From Rhizobium sp. Root274 (GTDB lineage Bacteria; Pseudomonadota; Alphaproteobacteria; Rhizobiales; Rhizobiaceae): a DNA stretch of 64,000 nt. Position 1 is the stretch's first letter, and every line of letters begins with the position of its first letter. This document shows, in pieces, positions 55,612-64,000 of this stretch. The notes below the pieces were generated by a model. That model was not told where the DNA came from. It saw only the letters and a list, made by a program, of their open reading frames with translations, and did no database searches. The position numbers and the translations under genes are program-made. The stretch is from contig NZ_LMJE01000001.1 of the NCBI RefSeq assembly GCF_001429245.1, forward strand, positions 1,186,309-1,250,308. The letters run 5' to 3'.

Positions 55612-56352
55612 ATGAAAATCGCTGTTTTGTCCGACATCCATGGCAACCGACAGGCCTTTGAGACCGTGCTTGCCGATGCAAGGGCTCGAGGTGCGGAACG
55701 CTTCGTTATCCTCGGCGATATCGTCGGCTATGGCGGCGATCCTAAGTGGTGCGTCGAGACCTGCATGGCCATGGTTGCTGAGGGCGCTATTGCCGTGCGC
55801 GGCAATCATGACCAGGCGATCAGCGACCCCTCCTATGCGATGAATGCCTCCGCCGGGATCGCGATCGACTGGACGCGCATCACGCTTGAGCCGTCGCATC
55901 GAGAATTTCTCGCACGTCTGCCGGTCTCCGCCACCGAGGAGGATCGGCTCTATGTGCATGCCGAAGGTTCGGCGCCAGGCCGGTTTACCTATGTGCATGA
56001 CCGCAGCGACGCCGAGGCCCATTTCAGAGGTTGCAGTGCGCGGCTCAGCTTCTGCGGCCATGTGCATGCGCCGGCACTTTACGGCCAGGGCTTGGGCGGC
56101 AAGATCACAACCTTCGTTCCGTCGTCCAATATCGGCATTCCCGTCGGTCCCCCGCGACGCTGGCTTGCCGTGATGGGTTCAGTCGGTCAGCCCCGCGACG
56201 GCAATCCGGCAGCAGCCTGGGCGCTTTACGACACGCAGGATTGCGAGCTTTCCTTCCGCTGGACGGCCTATGACATAGACGGCGCGGCAAACGCCATCCG
56301 TGCCGCATCATTGCCGGAAGGTCTGGCGCTGAGGCTTTACAGGGGACGCTGA
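55612..56352 (+). CDS. Calcineurin-like metallophosphoesterase
   Basis: The 246-residue protein has all the family motifs: KIAVLSDIHGNRQAFETVL, GDIVGYGGDPKWC, GNHDQAI and CGHVHAPALY. It is similar to YfcE/PP-like phosphoesterases that act on phosphoproteins or cyclic nucleotides. It lies 36 bp before a Ser/Thr kinase gene on the same strand, suggesting a writer/eraser pair; unproven. Confidence 0.9.
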   Translation: MKIAVLSDIHGNRQAFETVLADARARGAERFVILGDIVGYGGDPKWCVETCMAMVAEGAIAVRGNHDQAISDPSYAMNASAGIAIDWTRITLEPSHREFLARLPVSATEEDRLYVHAEGSAPGRFTYVHDRSDAEAHFRGCSARLSFCGHVHAPALYGQGLGGKITTFVPSSNIGIPVGPPRRWLAVMGSVGQPRDGNPAAAWALYDTQDCELSFRWTAYDIDGAANAIRAASLPEGLALRLYRGR

Positions 56353-56388
56353 CGCCGGTCGGGCAAGGCTCGGGAATTGGGGGATCGC

Positions 56389-57849
56389 ATGGCACGCACA
56401 CGGATCGACGAGGGCGACGTTATCGACGGCTTCACGCTCGGCAAGCTCGCCCATACCGGTGGCATGGCGAAGCTCTATGAAGTGACCCATCCGGACCATG
56501 CGGGCCCCCTTCTGATGAAGGTACCGCGCATCGGCTCTGGCACTGACCCTGCCACCATCGTCGGCTTTGAAATGGAGTTGATGATCCTTCCCCGGATCAG
56601 CGGCCCGCACGTGCCCCGCTTTGTGGCGCGCGGCGACTTTTCGCGTCAACCCTACATCGTTGTAGAACGACTGCCGGGCAAGTCGCTCTATCCCCTGCTG
56701 GAGCGACTGCCGTGTTCACAGCCAGAGGTCGTCGAGACCGCTGCGAAGATCGCGACAGCACTTACCGACCTTCATCGCCAGAAAGTCGTCCATCTCGACA
56801 TCAAGCCGTCCAACATCCTCTTTCGCGATACCGGCGAGGCGGTGCTTGTCGATTATGGTCTCGCCCGCCATCTCGAGCTTCCCGATCTGATGGACGAGGA
56901 GTTTCGGCTGCCCTATGGCACCGCGCCCTATATGGCGCCGGAGCAGATCCTGGGCGTCCGCTCGGATTTCCGGTCAGATCTGTTTGCGCTCGGCGTGTTG
57001 ATGTATTTCTTCTCGACCGGGCGCCGGCCCTTTGGCGATCCGCAGCGTATGAATGGTCTGAAGAAGCGGCTGTGGTGGGATCCGCCCCCGCCGCGCGAGC
57101 TCAACCCGATGGTCTCGAAGGCATGCCAGGAGATCATCCTGCGCTGCCTGGAGGTCAATCCTGCGCGTCGATACCAGTCGGCAGCTCAACTCGCCCTTGA
57201 CCTCGGCAATCTTTACGATGTCCGTCTCACGGCCCGCGCGGAAAAGACCAGCCGGGATGGCTGGCGCAAGGTGGTGAAGCGCATGCTGAACCCCGATCCA
57301 ATCGAGTTGATCAAACCCAAAGGGGCGGCCGCCATTCTCGCTTCCGCGCCGATCGTGATGGTCGCCATCGACCTGAATGCGGCAAGCCAGGAACTGGCCG
57401 AGGCACTGCGGGAGACGGCGAAAAGGATTATCCGCAACACGCCCCATGCCCGGATCGCCTGCGTCAACGTGTTGAAAATCGCCCGCATCGCGCTTGATGA
57501 CGATCTCGACGCAGATGGGAACAGCAAACACGTTATGCGGCTTGCTGCCCTCAAACATTGGGCAGCGCCGCTCGGGGCGGACGAGGCGGATATAACCTAT
57601 CACGTGCTGGAGGCCGTCTCTCCGGCTCAAGCAATCCTCACATTCGCCCGTGACAACAATGTCGATCACGTCGTCATGGGTGCCCGAGCCAATTCGACGC
57701 TGCGCTCCTTGATGGGAAGCGTCTCCGGTGAAGTGGCAGCCTCCGCTCCATGCTCCGTTACCGTTGTTCGGGTTCGCGGCGCGAGCGCTCCGGTCGGCAA
57801 ACAAAGCTCGATCATAGAGGGCGAAGCCGATCTCGCCGGGCACGCGTAA
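56389..57849 (+). CDS. Ser/Thr protein kinase fused to universal stress domain
   Basis: The protein is 486 residues from the ATG at 56389. Residues 1-280 form a Hanks-type kinase: a degenerate glycine loop (TGGMAKLYEVTHPDHAGPLL then MKVPRIG with the ATP Lys), catalytic loop VVHLDIKPSNILF with D137 (HLD in place of HRD), VLVDYGLARH with D155 (DYG in place of DFG), activation region and APYMAPEQILG. Residues about 320-475 form a UspA-like domain with VMGARANSTLRSLMGSVSGEVAASAPCSVTVVR, including the ATP-type G-x2-G pattern. It probably phosphorylates targets in response to a bound nucleotide. It is adjacent to a metallophosphoesterase. Confidence 0.88.
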   Translation: MARTRIDEGDVIDGFTLGKLAHTGGMAKLYEVTHPDHAGPLLMKVPRIGSGTDPATIVGFEMELMILPRISGPHVPRFVARGDFSRQPYIVVERLPGKSLYPLLERLPCSQPEVVETAAKIATALTDLHRQKVVHLDIKPSNILFRDTGEAVLVDYGLARHLELPDLMDEEFRLPYGTAPYMAPEQILGVRSDFRSDLFALGVLMYFFSTGRRPFGDPQRMNGLKKRLWWDPPPPRELNPMVSKACQEIILRCLEVNPARRYQSAAQLALDLGNLYDVRLTARAEKTSRDGWRKVVKRMLNPDPIELIKPKGAAAILASAPIVMVAIDLNAASQELAEALRETAKRIIRNTPHARIACVNVLKIARIALDDDLDADGNSKHVMRLAALKHWAAPLGADEADITYHVLEAVSPAQAILTFARDNNVDHVVMGARANSTLRSLMGSVSGEVAASAPCSVTVVRVRGASAPVGKQSSIIEGEADLAGHA

Positions 57850-57877
57850 ACGCACAGGGCTCGGGGCGCCAATGCTC

Positions 57878-59593
57878 CTATAGCCGCAGCGACCACACTG
57901 TCGCCTGTGTCACGGCCCCTTGTTCGGCGATGAGCCGCAAGGCCCTTACCGGCTCAAAGCCGGCGATGCGTTTCGTACCGGCCAGACGTCCGCCATCGGC
58001 GAAGACTTCGAGCGATCCGTAGTCGAGGAAGACGCGGATGCGCCTCACGCCTGCGGCTCTTGCGATATAACGCGGCCCCGGTGGCTCTTCCGGCCGGTCG
58101 AGAAAGCCGTGCAGAATCTCAAGACCTTCGGCATGCTGGGCGAGCGCCAGGCGCATCTCCGGATGATCGAATTCCAGGCGGAATTCCGCGCCGGGCTGAC
58201 CCAGCTCGAACACCACTTCGGCGGCCCCATGCGGCAATTGCACCGATTGCCCGGCCACCAGCCGTGTGCGGTCTATCATCCGGGCTCTCAGGCTTTCCGC
58301 CGCACCAATGGGCGGGGTGAGCAGTTCGCCGCCGTCGAGAACCAGGGTGCGGGGCAGGCTCATGGCCGAGGGGAAATCAACCGTCGGACCGGTGTCGGCC
58401 CAATTGCCGAGCCAGCCAATACCGACCGGTGTGCCGCCATCGACAAAAGCCTGGAAGGCATAGTTGTCCGTGCCGAAATCCAGTTCGCGACCGAACTCCT
58501 TGGCGAACGACCGGCCATCGAACCAGCCGATGTCGATCATGGTCAGGTTGCGGCGCCCGGTTTCCTTGTCCTCGCCATTCATAAGCCCATAGATGAGCGC
58601 CCAGCGCGTCGCGGGGTCCCGTGCATCGCCATCGACTGGCAAAAGGCATGGGCATTCGAGTGCCGAGGTCTGGTAACGCGTCTCGGTGTAAAGCTTGCCG
58701 AGATAGGTCCAGCCGTCTGCGGCGGTGTTGTCTGCCGTCTCGTAGAGCAACACCACGCCGCCCTCGGCGCTCTGGCTGCCGAGCAGCATCTTCCAGAGCC
58801 CATCGGGACCACGAAAGACATAAGGATCGCGGAAATCGAAGGTCAGCCCCTCGCCATCCGGCCTGCGCGGCAGGAGCACTTCGGCGGCGCCGGCGCTAAA
58901 GAGATCGGTCGAGGTTGCCGTCAGCTGGATTTCCTGTTCCGGAATCCGGTCAGCGATCTTTTCGGTAAAGAAGACACGGATACCGGGCCCGTCGGGTCGA
59001 GCGATGGCGGAACCGGAAAAGGCGCCACCTCGCTTGTCTGGCCGGACGGTCAGTTCCTCCGAGGGAAACAGGAAGACCGGCAGATGGCGCCAGCGCAGGT
59101 AGTCGGGCGAGACAGCGTGGCCCCAGTGCATATTGTTCCAGATACGGCCATGCGAGTAATGCTGGTAAAACAGATGCGGGCGTCCGCCAAAGCGACCAAA
59201 GCCGTTTGGATCATTCATCCAGCCGAAGGGCGGGCGGAAGTGATAGCCATTCGGCAAGTCGGGTGGCTCGTTGGCTGGATTTGTGTGGATGACGGTGATG
59301 CCCGTTTCCAGGACGTCGGACGGGGTGAACCAATAGGCCACTGAGACAGAGGTGACCGCCGTATCGTAAGCGAGCGTCACGGTGCCGCCGCCGAAGACAT
59401 GGTAGATGCGGAAGGAGTTTTCCTCGGCATTGACCGCCTGAACCTCGCCGAACTTGCCATTGACGCTGTAGAGGGACACGGATCCGGGCTCGGCCGGTGT
59501 GACCGCCTTCAGCCACAGATGCAGCATGGCATTGACCGGGAGATCCACATCGATGGTTCGGTGACCTTCCGGAATTGCGTGCGATATCGTCAT
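57878..59593 (-). CDS. GH32 glycosidase (invertase/levanase type)
   Basis: The protein is 571 residues from the ATG at 59593 (GGAGA upstream). The first roughly 110 residues form a beta-rich domain before the propeller. The five-bladed catalytic part has FGWMNDPNG (nucleophile D128), SGSAIARPD, FDFRDPYVFRGPDG with the conserved Arg-Asp-Pro, and SALECPCLLPV with the acid/base Glu. A C-terminal beta-sandwich follows. It hydrolyses fructosyl linkages (sucrose, levan or inulin); no signal peptide, so it is cytoplasmic. It is single, with no sugar transporter beside it. A perfect EcfG-type box lies 45 bp upstream. Confidence 0.9.
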   Translation of the reverse strand: MTISHAIPEGHRTIDVDLPVNAMLHLWLKAVTPAEPGSVSLYSVNGKFGEVQAVNAEENSFRIYHVFGGGTVTLAYDTAVTSVSVAYWFTPSDVLETGITVIHTNPANEPPDLPNGYHFRPPFGWMNDPNGFGRFGGRPHLFYQHYSHGRIWNNMHWGHAVSPDYLRWRHLPVFLFPSEELTVRPDKRGGAFSGSAIARPDGPGIRVFFTEKIADRIPEQEIQLTATSTDLFSAGAAEVLLPRRPDGEGLTFDFRDPYVFRGPDGLWKMLLGSQSAEGGVVLLYETADNTAADGWTYLGKLYTETRYQTSALECPCLLPVDGDARDPATRWALIYGLMNGEDKETGRRNLTMIDIGWFDGRSFAKEFGRELDFGTDNYAFQAFVDGGTPVGIGWLGNWADTGPTVDFPSAMSLPRTLVLDGGELLTPPIGAAESLRARMIDRTRLVAGQSVQLPHGAAEVVFELGQPGAEFRLEFDHPEMRLALAQHAEGLEILHGFLDRPEEPPGPRYIARAAGVRRIRVFLDYGSLEVFADGGRLAGTKRIAGFEPVRALRLIAEQGAVTQATVWSLRL

Positions 59594-59637
59594 GCTTGTC
59601 TCCTGCCGCTCATGCCCGACTGCCCATATCAGCATTC

Positions 59638-59663
59638 AACGGACCATCATGGTTCCCTGTTCC
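59638..59663 (-). promoter_or_regulatory. EcfG-type promoter for the GH32 gene
   Basis: On the minus strand GGAAC (59663-59659), 17 bases, then CGTT (59641-59638): an exact consensus match, 45 bp before the GH32 ATG. Confidence 0.6.
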
Positions 59664-59762
59664 CTCAGGCACCGTCACAGAGGTTTCAGAAAAACGTCAT
59701 GGCTGTTTCACGCGAAGCACCTATCGCCGCAGGACGCGATCCACGGACGAGGGAGACCCGCC

Positions 59763-60794
59763 ATGCGCCTTGCCATGCTTTTCGTCAGCCTGTTCTTTGC
59801 GCTTGTTGCAGCCGCCGCGAGTCTGGCGCGGATCCCGGCTCCGATGCATGCAGCCTTGATCCACGACCGGCTGACCCATGCCAACCTCTACCGCGATCAT
59901 GTGATGGTGGTGGCGCATCGGGCCGGCTGGAAGCAGAACGGCAAACCGATGCGGGCGGAAAACTCCTTCGCTGCCATCGACCATGCCTCTGCGATCGGCG
60001 TCGAAATGGTCGAACTCGACGTTCGCCGCAGCCGCGATGGCGCACTGGTGATCATGCATGACGAAACGCTGGATCGCACGACAACCTGCCAGGGCAAGGT
60101 TGCCGAGCGGGATCTCGCGGACTTGAGGACCTGTCGCCTGATCGTCGAAGGTGTGCGCGAAGTCACCGACGAACATGTCTTCACGCTGGAAGAGGCCATG
60201 CTGCATGCGCGCGGCCGGATCATGATCAACATCGACAACAAGCTGGAGCCCGAGGCTCTGGTCGAGGTCGCCGACCTTGCGCGTCGGCTCGACATGACGA
60301 ATGGCGTGCTCCTGAAGATGGCAATCTGGAACCCGGAGCGGCTGCAGCTTGCCCGCGACATCCGCCGCGCCATCGGTCCCGATATCGCATTCATGCCGAT
60401 CCTGGCCGACGACGCGGTAACCGAGCCCGCCTTTGTCGATCGGACACAATCGGCGCTTGGCACACCGGCTGCCGAACTGATCCACTGGCACCGCGACGCT
60501 AGCCTGCCGCTCACGCCCGATGGCGGCCCGCTGCTTTCGCCGCTGTCACGGGCTGCGGCGATCCGCAACAACACGCATCTGTGGATCAACACCTACCCGA
60601 TCACCGACCGGCCGGAAGGCATGGTGGCCGGTGGACGCGGCGATTATCTCGCTTTGAAGACCGGGCGCCCGGAGGATGTCTGGGGCTTCTTCGTCGAGCG
60701 TGGCGTGACGATCATCCAGACCGACGAGCCGGAGGCGGTCATCGCCTGGCTCGACGCACAGGGCCTGCGTCAGCCGTATGAACTGACGAATTGA
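59763..60794 (+). CDS. Glycerophosphodiester phosphodiesterase
   Basis: The protein is 343 residues from the ATG at 59763 (GGGAG upstream). An N-terminal hydrophobic segment MRLAMLFVSLFFALVAAAAS serves as signal or anchor. GDPD motifs are VVAHRAGWKQNG, ENSFAAIDHASAIGVEMVELDVRRSRDGALVIMHDETLDRTT (catalytic His and metal Glu/Asp) and NIDNKLEPEA. It should hydrolyse deacylated phospholipid headgroups in the periplasm, releasing glycerol-3-phosphate. The gene is divergent from GH32. Confidence 0.9.
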   Translation: MRLAMLFVSLFFALVAAAASLARIPAPMHAALIHDRLTHANLYRDHVMVVAHRAGWKQNGKPMRAENSFAAIDHASAIGVEMVELDVRRSRDGALVIMHDETLDRTTTCQGKVAERDLADLRTCRLIVEGVREVTDEHVFTLEEAMLHARGRIMINIDNKLEPEALVEVADLARRLDMTNGVLLKMAIWNPERLQLARDIRRAIGPDIAFMPILADDAVTEPAFVDRTQSALGTPAAELIHWHRDASLPLTPDGGPLLSPLSRAAAIRNNTHLWINTYPITDRPEGMVAGGRGDYLALKTGRPEDVWGFFVERGVTIIQTDEPEAVIAWLDAQGLRQPYELTN

Positions 60795-60802
60795 CGGTGT
60801 CA

Positions 60803-60998
60803 TCTCCCCCTTGCGGGGGAGAAAGTGAAATCGAGGAATTGGCCCGATCAGGGCCAAACCTCAGATTTCACAAGAGAGGGGCTCCATTCGTGCGTCTCTG
60901 CCCCCTCTCTTGCAATTTCTAGTACTTAGCTGCGCTAAGAGCTGAAATTCCATTCTCCCCGCCAAGGGGGAAATGGAGTTCGCGCAAGTGGCACCGTC
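60803..60998. repeat. Multi-hairpin intergenic repeat
   Basis: This non-coding 216-bp gap (60795-61010) carries a series of inverted repeats. They are TCTCCCCC/GGGGGAGA (60803-60822), a long one bounded by GTGAAATC/GATTTCAC (60825-60871), AAGAGAGGGG/CCCCTCTCTT (60872-60911), AATTTC/GAAATT (60914-60949) and a last CTCCCC/GGGGGA pair (60955 on). They look like the palindromic mosaic repeats of rhizobia and probably terminate GDPD and fadJ transcripts. Confidence 0.7.
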
Positions 60999-61010
60999 TC
61001 TAAACTACGC

Positions 61011-63224
61011 TCACGCAGCCTTGGCGGCTTCACCATAAGGGTCAAACCGTCCGTAGAATGTTTCGCCCTTGGCGGCCATGTCCTTGAGGAGCGGCGTCGG
61101 GGTGAAGTGGGCACCGTAGTCCTTCGCGAGGCGTTCGCAGAGGCTTACGAAGGTCTTCACACCCATGCCGTCGATGTAAGACAGCGCACCACCGGTGTAC
61201 GGCGCAAAGCCGAAGCCGAGGATCGAGCCGACATCGGCTTCGCGCGGATCGGTGACGATGCCTTCCTCGACGGTGCGGGCGGCTTCGAGTGCGATTGTCG
61301 CCAGGAAGCGTTCCTGGAGCGTCTTGACGTTGACGGCATCCGGCTTCTGCTGCGGATAAAGATCCTTCAGACCCGGCCAGATGTGCTTCTTGGCGGGCTT
61401 TGCCGGATAGTCGTAGAAGCCCTTGCCATTCTTGCGGCCGAAGCGTTCTTCCTTCTCGACCATGCGGGCGACCAGCTCCATGTGGCGCGGATCGACGGCC
61501 TTGTCGCCGAGATCGGCGACGGTCGCCTTCAGGATCTTGTAGGAAAGGTCGATCGCCACTTCGTCGTTCAACGCCAGCGGGCCGACCGGCATGCCAGCGA
61601 ACTTCGCGGCATTTTCGATCATGACGGGCGGTACGCCTTCGATGAGCATGTTGTAGCTCTCGGCCATATAGCGCAGGACGCAGCGGTTGACGAAGAAGCC
61701 GCGGGTGTCGTTGACGACGATCGGGGTCTTCTTGATCGCGGCCACGTAATCGAGGGCCACGGCGAGCGCCTTGTCGCCGGTTTCCTTGCCGAGAATGACT
61801 TCGGTCAGCATCATTTTCTCGACCGGCGAGAAGAAGTGGATGCCGATGAAATCGACCGGACGCTTGGAGTTCTTAGCCAAGCCGGTGATCGGCAGCGTCG
61901 AGGTGTTCGAGGCGAAAATCGCGCCTTCCGGTAGCACGGCCTCGACCTTCTCGATCACGGCCTTTTTGACGTCGCGGTCTTCGAAGACGGCTTCGATGAC
62001 GAGATCGGCGTCAGCGAGCGTGCCGTAGTCGTCGGACGGCGTGATCAGCGAGAGCAGCTTATCACCTTCGTCCTTGGTGAGCTTGCCCTTACCGACAGCG
62101 CCGGCAACGAGACCTTCCGAATGGGTCTTGCCCTTAGCCGCGGCTTCCATGTCACGGTCGATCAGCACGACATTGATGCCGGCCGCGGCCGTGACATAGG
62201 CGATCGAAGCGCCCATAAAACCGGCGCCGACAACGCCAACCTTCTTGATCTCGGACTTCGGCTGGCCAGCGGGGCGACGGGCGCCCTTGTTCAGTTCCTG
62301 CATCGAGACGAAGAGCGAGCGGATCATCGAATAGGCTTCGGTGGTCTGGACGATCTCGGTGAAATAACGCTGCTCGATCCTGAGGCCCGTGTCGAAGGGA
62401 ACCTGCAGGCCTTCATAGACGCTCTTCAGGATGGCAAGCGCTGCCGGATAGTTGCCGGCGGTTTCGCGGCGGAGAATAGCCGAAGCAGCCGGCCAAAGCT
62501 GGGCTGCCGTCGGCGTCCAGATGCCGCCACCGGGAACCTTGAAGCCCTTCTCGTCCCAGGGGGCGACCGGCTTCAGACCATCCTTGATCATCTGCTTGGC
62601 GGCGTTGATCAGTTCGCCCGGTTCGACGACCTGGTGCACGAGGTTCATCGCCTTGGCGCGGGCCGCCGACAGCGTCTGACCGGTGGTCATCATCTGCAGG
62701 GCATCCTGCGTGTTGGCCAGACGCGCCACACGCTGCGTGCCACCAGCGCCGGGGAAGATGCCGACCTTGACTTCCGGCAGGCCGATCTTGACCGACTTGG
62801 CGTTCGACGCCACGCGACCATGGCAGGCAAGCGACAGTTCGGTCGCGCCACCCATGCAGGTGCCGTTGATGGCGGAAACCCACGGCTTGCCGCAGGTTTC
62901 GATCTTGCGCCACAGCCATGTCATGCGACCGGCAGCGTCAAACAGCTTCTGAACGGCTGCGGCCGGGTCCTTGGCCTTTTCCTCTTCGAGCATGGAGAAC
63001 ATGCCCTTGATCATGGTGAGATCGGCACCGCCGGAGAAGGACCACTTGCCCGAGGTGAAGACCACGCCGACGATGCCGGCATCCGTCACGACGGCGTCGA
63101 GGATCTTCTCGATCTCGTCCATCACCTCGACTGTGAAGACGTTCATCGACTTGTCCGGCATGTCCCAGGTGACGAGGGCAATGCCGTCTGAGTCGGTCTC
63201 GATGGTGAAATTCTTGTAGGTCAT
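61011..63224 (-). CDS. fadJ: Multifunctional fatty-acid oxidation protein
   Basis: The protein has 737 residues. The N-terminal enoyl-CoA hydratase has SGGADLTMIKG, NGTCMGGATELSLACHGR and FPGAGGTQRVARL. The 3-hydroxyacyl-CoA dehydrogenase part has VGVVGAGFMGASIAYVTAAAG and IDRDMEAA, ASNTSTLPI, FIGIHFFSPVEKMMLTEVI and FVNRCVLRYMAE, with the C-terminal dimer domain. It catalyses hydration and NAD oxidation of beta-oxidation intermediates. The thiolase fadA is upstream on the same strand, so the pair form an operon with an intervening repeat. Start ATG 63224 with AGAGGAA before it. Confidence 0.95.
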   Translation of the reverse strand: MTYKNFTIETDSDGIALVTWDMPDKSMNVFTVEVMDEIEKILDAVVTDAGIVGVVFTSGKWSFSGGADLTMIKGMFSMLEEEKAKDPAAAVQKLFDAAGRMTWLWRKIETCGKPWVSAINGTCMGGATELSLACHGRVASNAKSVKIGLPEVKVGIFPGAGGTQRVARLANTQDALQMMTTGQTLSAARAKAMNLVHQVVEPGELINAAKQMIKDGLKPVAPWDEKGFKVPGGGIWTPTAAQLWPAASAILRRETAGNYPAALAILKSVYEGLQVPFDTGLRIEQRYFTEIVQTTEAYSMIRSLFVSMQELNKGARRPAGQPKSEIKKVGVVGAGFMGASIAYVTAAAGINVVLIDRDMEAAAKGKTHSEGLVAGAVGKGKLTKDEGDKLLSLITPSDDYGTLADADLVIEAVFEDRDVKKAVIEKVEAVLPEGAIFASNTSTLPITGLAKNSKRPVDFIGIHFFSPVEKMMLTEVILGKETGDKALAVALDYVAAIKKTPIVVNDTRGFFVNRCVLRYMAESYNMLIEGVPPVMIENAAKFAGMPVGPLALNDEVAIDLSYKILKATVADLGDKAVDPRHMELVARMVEKEERFGRKNGKGFYDYPAKPAKKHIWPGLKDLYPQQKPDAVNVKTLQERFLATIALEAARTVEEGIVTDPREADVGSILGFGFAPYTGGALSYIDGMGVKTFVSLCERLAKDYGAHFTPTPLLKDMAAKGETFYGRFDPYGEAAKAA

Positions 63225-63266
63225 GTTGGGATTCCTCTTCCCTGAAATTCGATGTTGCGAAGAGCC

Positions 63267-63393
63267 GCCCCCTCACCCGACCTCCGCTTCGCTCGGCCAC
63301 CCTCTCCCCGAGGGGAGAGGAGGATTGGCCAGCGCTGCGGCGACTTCTCTTCTCCCCAGCGGGGAGAAGGTGCCGGCAGGCGGATGAGGGGGC
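63267..63393. repeat. Rhizobial palindromic intergenic repeat
   Basis: The outer arms are GCCCCCTCA (63267-63275) and TGAGGGGGC (63385-63393). Inside are hairpins CCTCTCCCC/GGGGAGAGG (63301-63320) and CTTCTCCCC/GGGGAGAAG (63349-63369), with GTGCCGGCAGGCGGATG near the right arm. This consensus recurs in many Rhizobium/Agrobacterium genomes (from memory). It lies in the fadA-fadJ gap and likely folds in mRNA. Confidence 0.75.
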
Positions 63394-63400
63394 TACCTCA

Positions 63401-64000
63401 TCAAACGCGCTCGATTACCGTCGCCGTGCCCATGCCAGCGCCGATGCAGAGCGTGACCAGCGCGGTGTTCAAATCGCGGCGTTCCAGCTCGTCCAGCACC
63501 GTTCCGAGGATCATCGCGCCGGTGGCACCGAGCGGATGGCCCATGGCGATCGCGCCGCCGGCGACGTTCATCTTCGAATGATCGACGTTGAAATGCTGCA
63601 TGAAGCGCAAGACGACGGCGGCGAAGGCCTCGTTCAGTTCGAACAGGTCGAAATCGGAGATCTTCATGCCGGTGCGCTTCAGGAGCTTTTCGGTCACGTC
63701 GACCGGGCCGGTGAGCATCAGGGCCGGATCGGAGCCGATATTGGTGAAGGCGCGGATGCGGGCGCGGGGCTTCAGACCCATCGCCTCACCACCGGCCTTG
63801 GAACCGACCAGAACAGCCGCGGCACCATCGACGATACCGGAGGAGTTGCCGGCATGGTGGATGTAGTTGATGCGCTCGATCTCCGGATGGGCCTGGATGG
63901 CCACGGCTTCGAAGCCGCCCATTTCGCCGGGCATCTGGAAGGAGGGGTTGAGGCTGGCAAGCGACTGCATGTCGGTGCCGGGGCGCATGTGTTCGTCGCG
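63401..64000 (-). CDS. fadA: Acetyl-CoA acyltransferase (thiolase), 5' end outside window
   Basis: The C-terminal about 199 residues are visible, and the frame is open to the right edge. It reads [36 protein letters not shown], the [11 protein letters not shown] segment with its catalytic Glu/Asn region, [20 protein letters not shown] with the catalytic His, and [15 protein letters not shown] with the acid/base Cys of the thiolase fold. It completes the fadJ reaction by cleaving 3-ketoacyl-CoA. The gene lies upstream of fadJ on the same strand. Confidence 0.93.
   Translation of the reverse strand, partial: RDEHMRPGTDMQSLASLNPSFQMPGEMGGFEAVAIQAHPEIERINYIHHAGNSSGIVDGAAAVLVGSKAGGEAMGLKPRARIRAFTNIGSDPALMLTGPVDVTEKLLKRTGMKISDFDLFELNEAFAAVVLRFMQHFNVDHSKMNVAGGAIAMGHPLGATGAMILGTVLDELERRDLNTALVTLCIGAGMGTATVIERV

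Overview
The window is a 64-kb chromosomal stretch of an alphaproteobacterium, most probably a member of the Rhizobiaceae. The evidence is the murA - DUF2948 - hisD - UPF0262 - LMW phosphatase - infA - maf - yacG neighbourhood, the Agrobacterium-type GlgA and OxyR/KatG proteins, HWE histidine kinase architecture, rhizobial-type intergenic repeats, and promoter-like boxes of the EcfG (RpoE2) general stress sigma factor. Genus and species cannot be fixed from this sequence.

Layout. (1) 1-11.2 kb is a stress-linked island: the C-terminal part of ligD convergent with ku (non-homologous end joining), a DUF2934 gene with glgA, treZ, an HWE sensor kinase, a BON-domain protein and several very small proteins of unknown function. 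Three perfect GGAAC-N16-CGTT boxes, serving ku, DUF2934-glgA and treZ, plus one before an unknown small gene and several near matches, suggest that most of these units share EcfG control. (2) 11.2-15.7 kb has a GH25 lysozyme-like lipoprotein, two small envelope proteins and an MHS-family transporter. (3) 15,722-26,699 is an integrated 11-kb phage-derived element flanked by 51-bp direct repeats of the tRNA-Phe 3' part. It carries a primase/polymerase-SF3 helicase, an iteron-rich putative origin, duplicated small genes, a tail tape-measure protein, a MerR-like regulator, an HK97-type capsid, protease and portal, an AlpA-like protein and a tyrosine integrase. It has no terminase, no other tail genes and no lysis genes, and its head genes run in the reverse of the usual order. 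A conserved 21-bp motif lies 56-61 bp before the first genes of three of its transcription units. It looks like a capsid-encoding phage satellite.

(4) 26.7-32.8 kb is the conserved housekeeping block (tRNA-Phe, yacG, maf, infA, hisD, murA). (5) 32.9-40.2 kb has tRNA-Thr and a scavenging operon: an amino-acid-type ABC importer, a cysteine-desulfurase-like PLP enzyme, a hydantoinase and a cystathionine beta-lyase-like enzyme, with a divergent GntR/FCD regulator and a 15-bp palindromic operator. (6) 40.2-43.6 kb is the oxyR/katG peroxide defence pair. (7) 43.7-48.6 kb is a YhiI-RbbA-YhhJ type export system. (8) 48.8-60.8 kb holds galE, an aminotransferase, mscL, an SSF-fused hybrid sensor kinase, a metallophosphoesterase next to a Ser/Thr kinase-universal stress fusion, a GH32 glycosidase and a glycerophosphodiester phosphodiesterase. 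(9) 61-64 kb is fadJ and the start-truncated (by the window edge) fadA of beta-oxidation, bracketed by palindromic repeats.

All functional calls come from reading translated sequence and motifs by eye; no database search was run.
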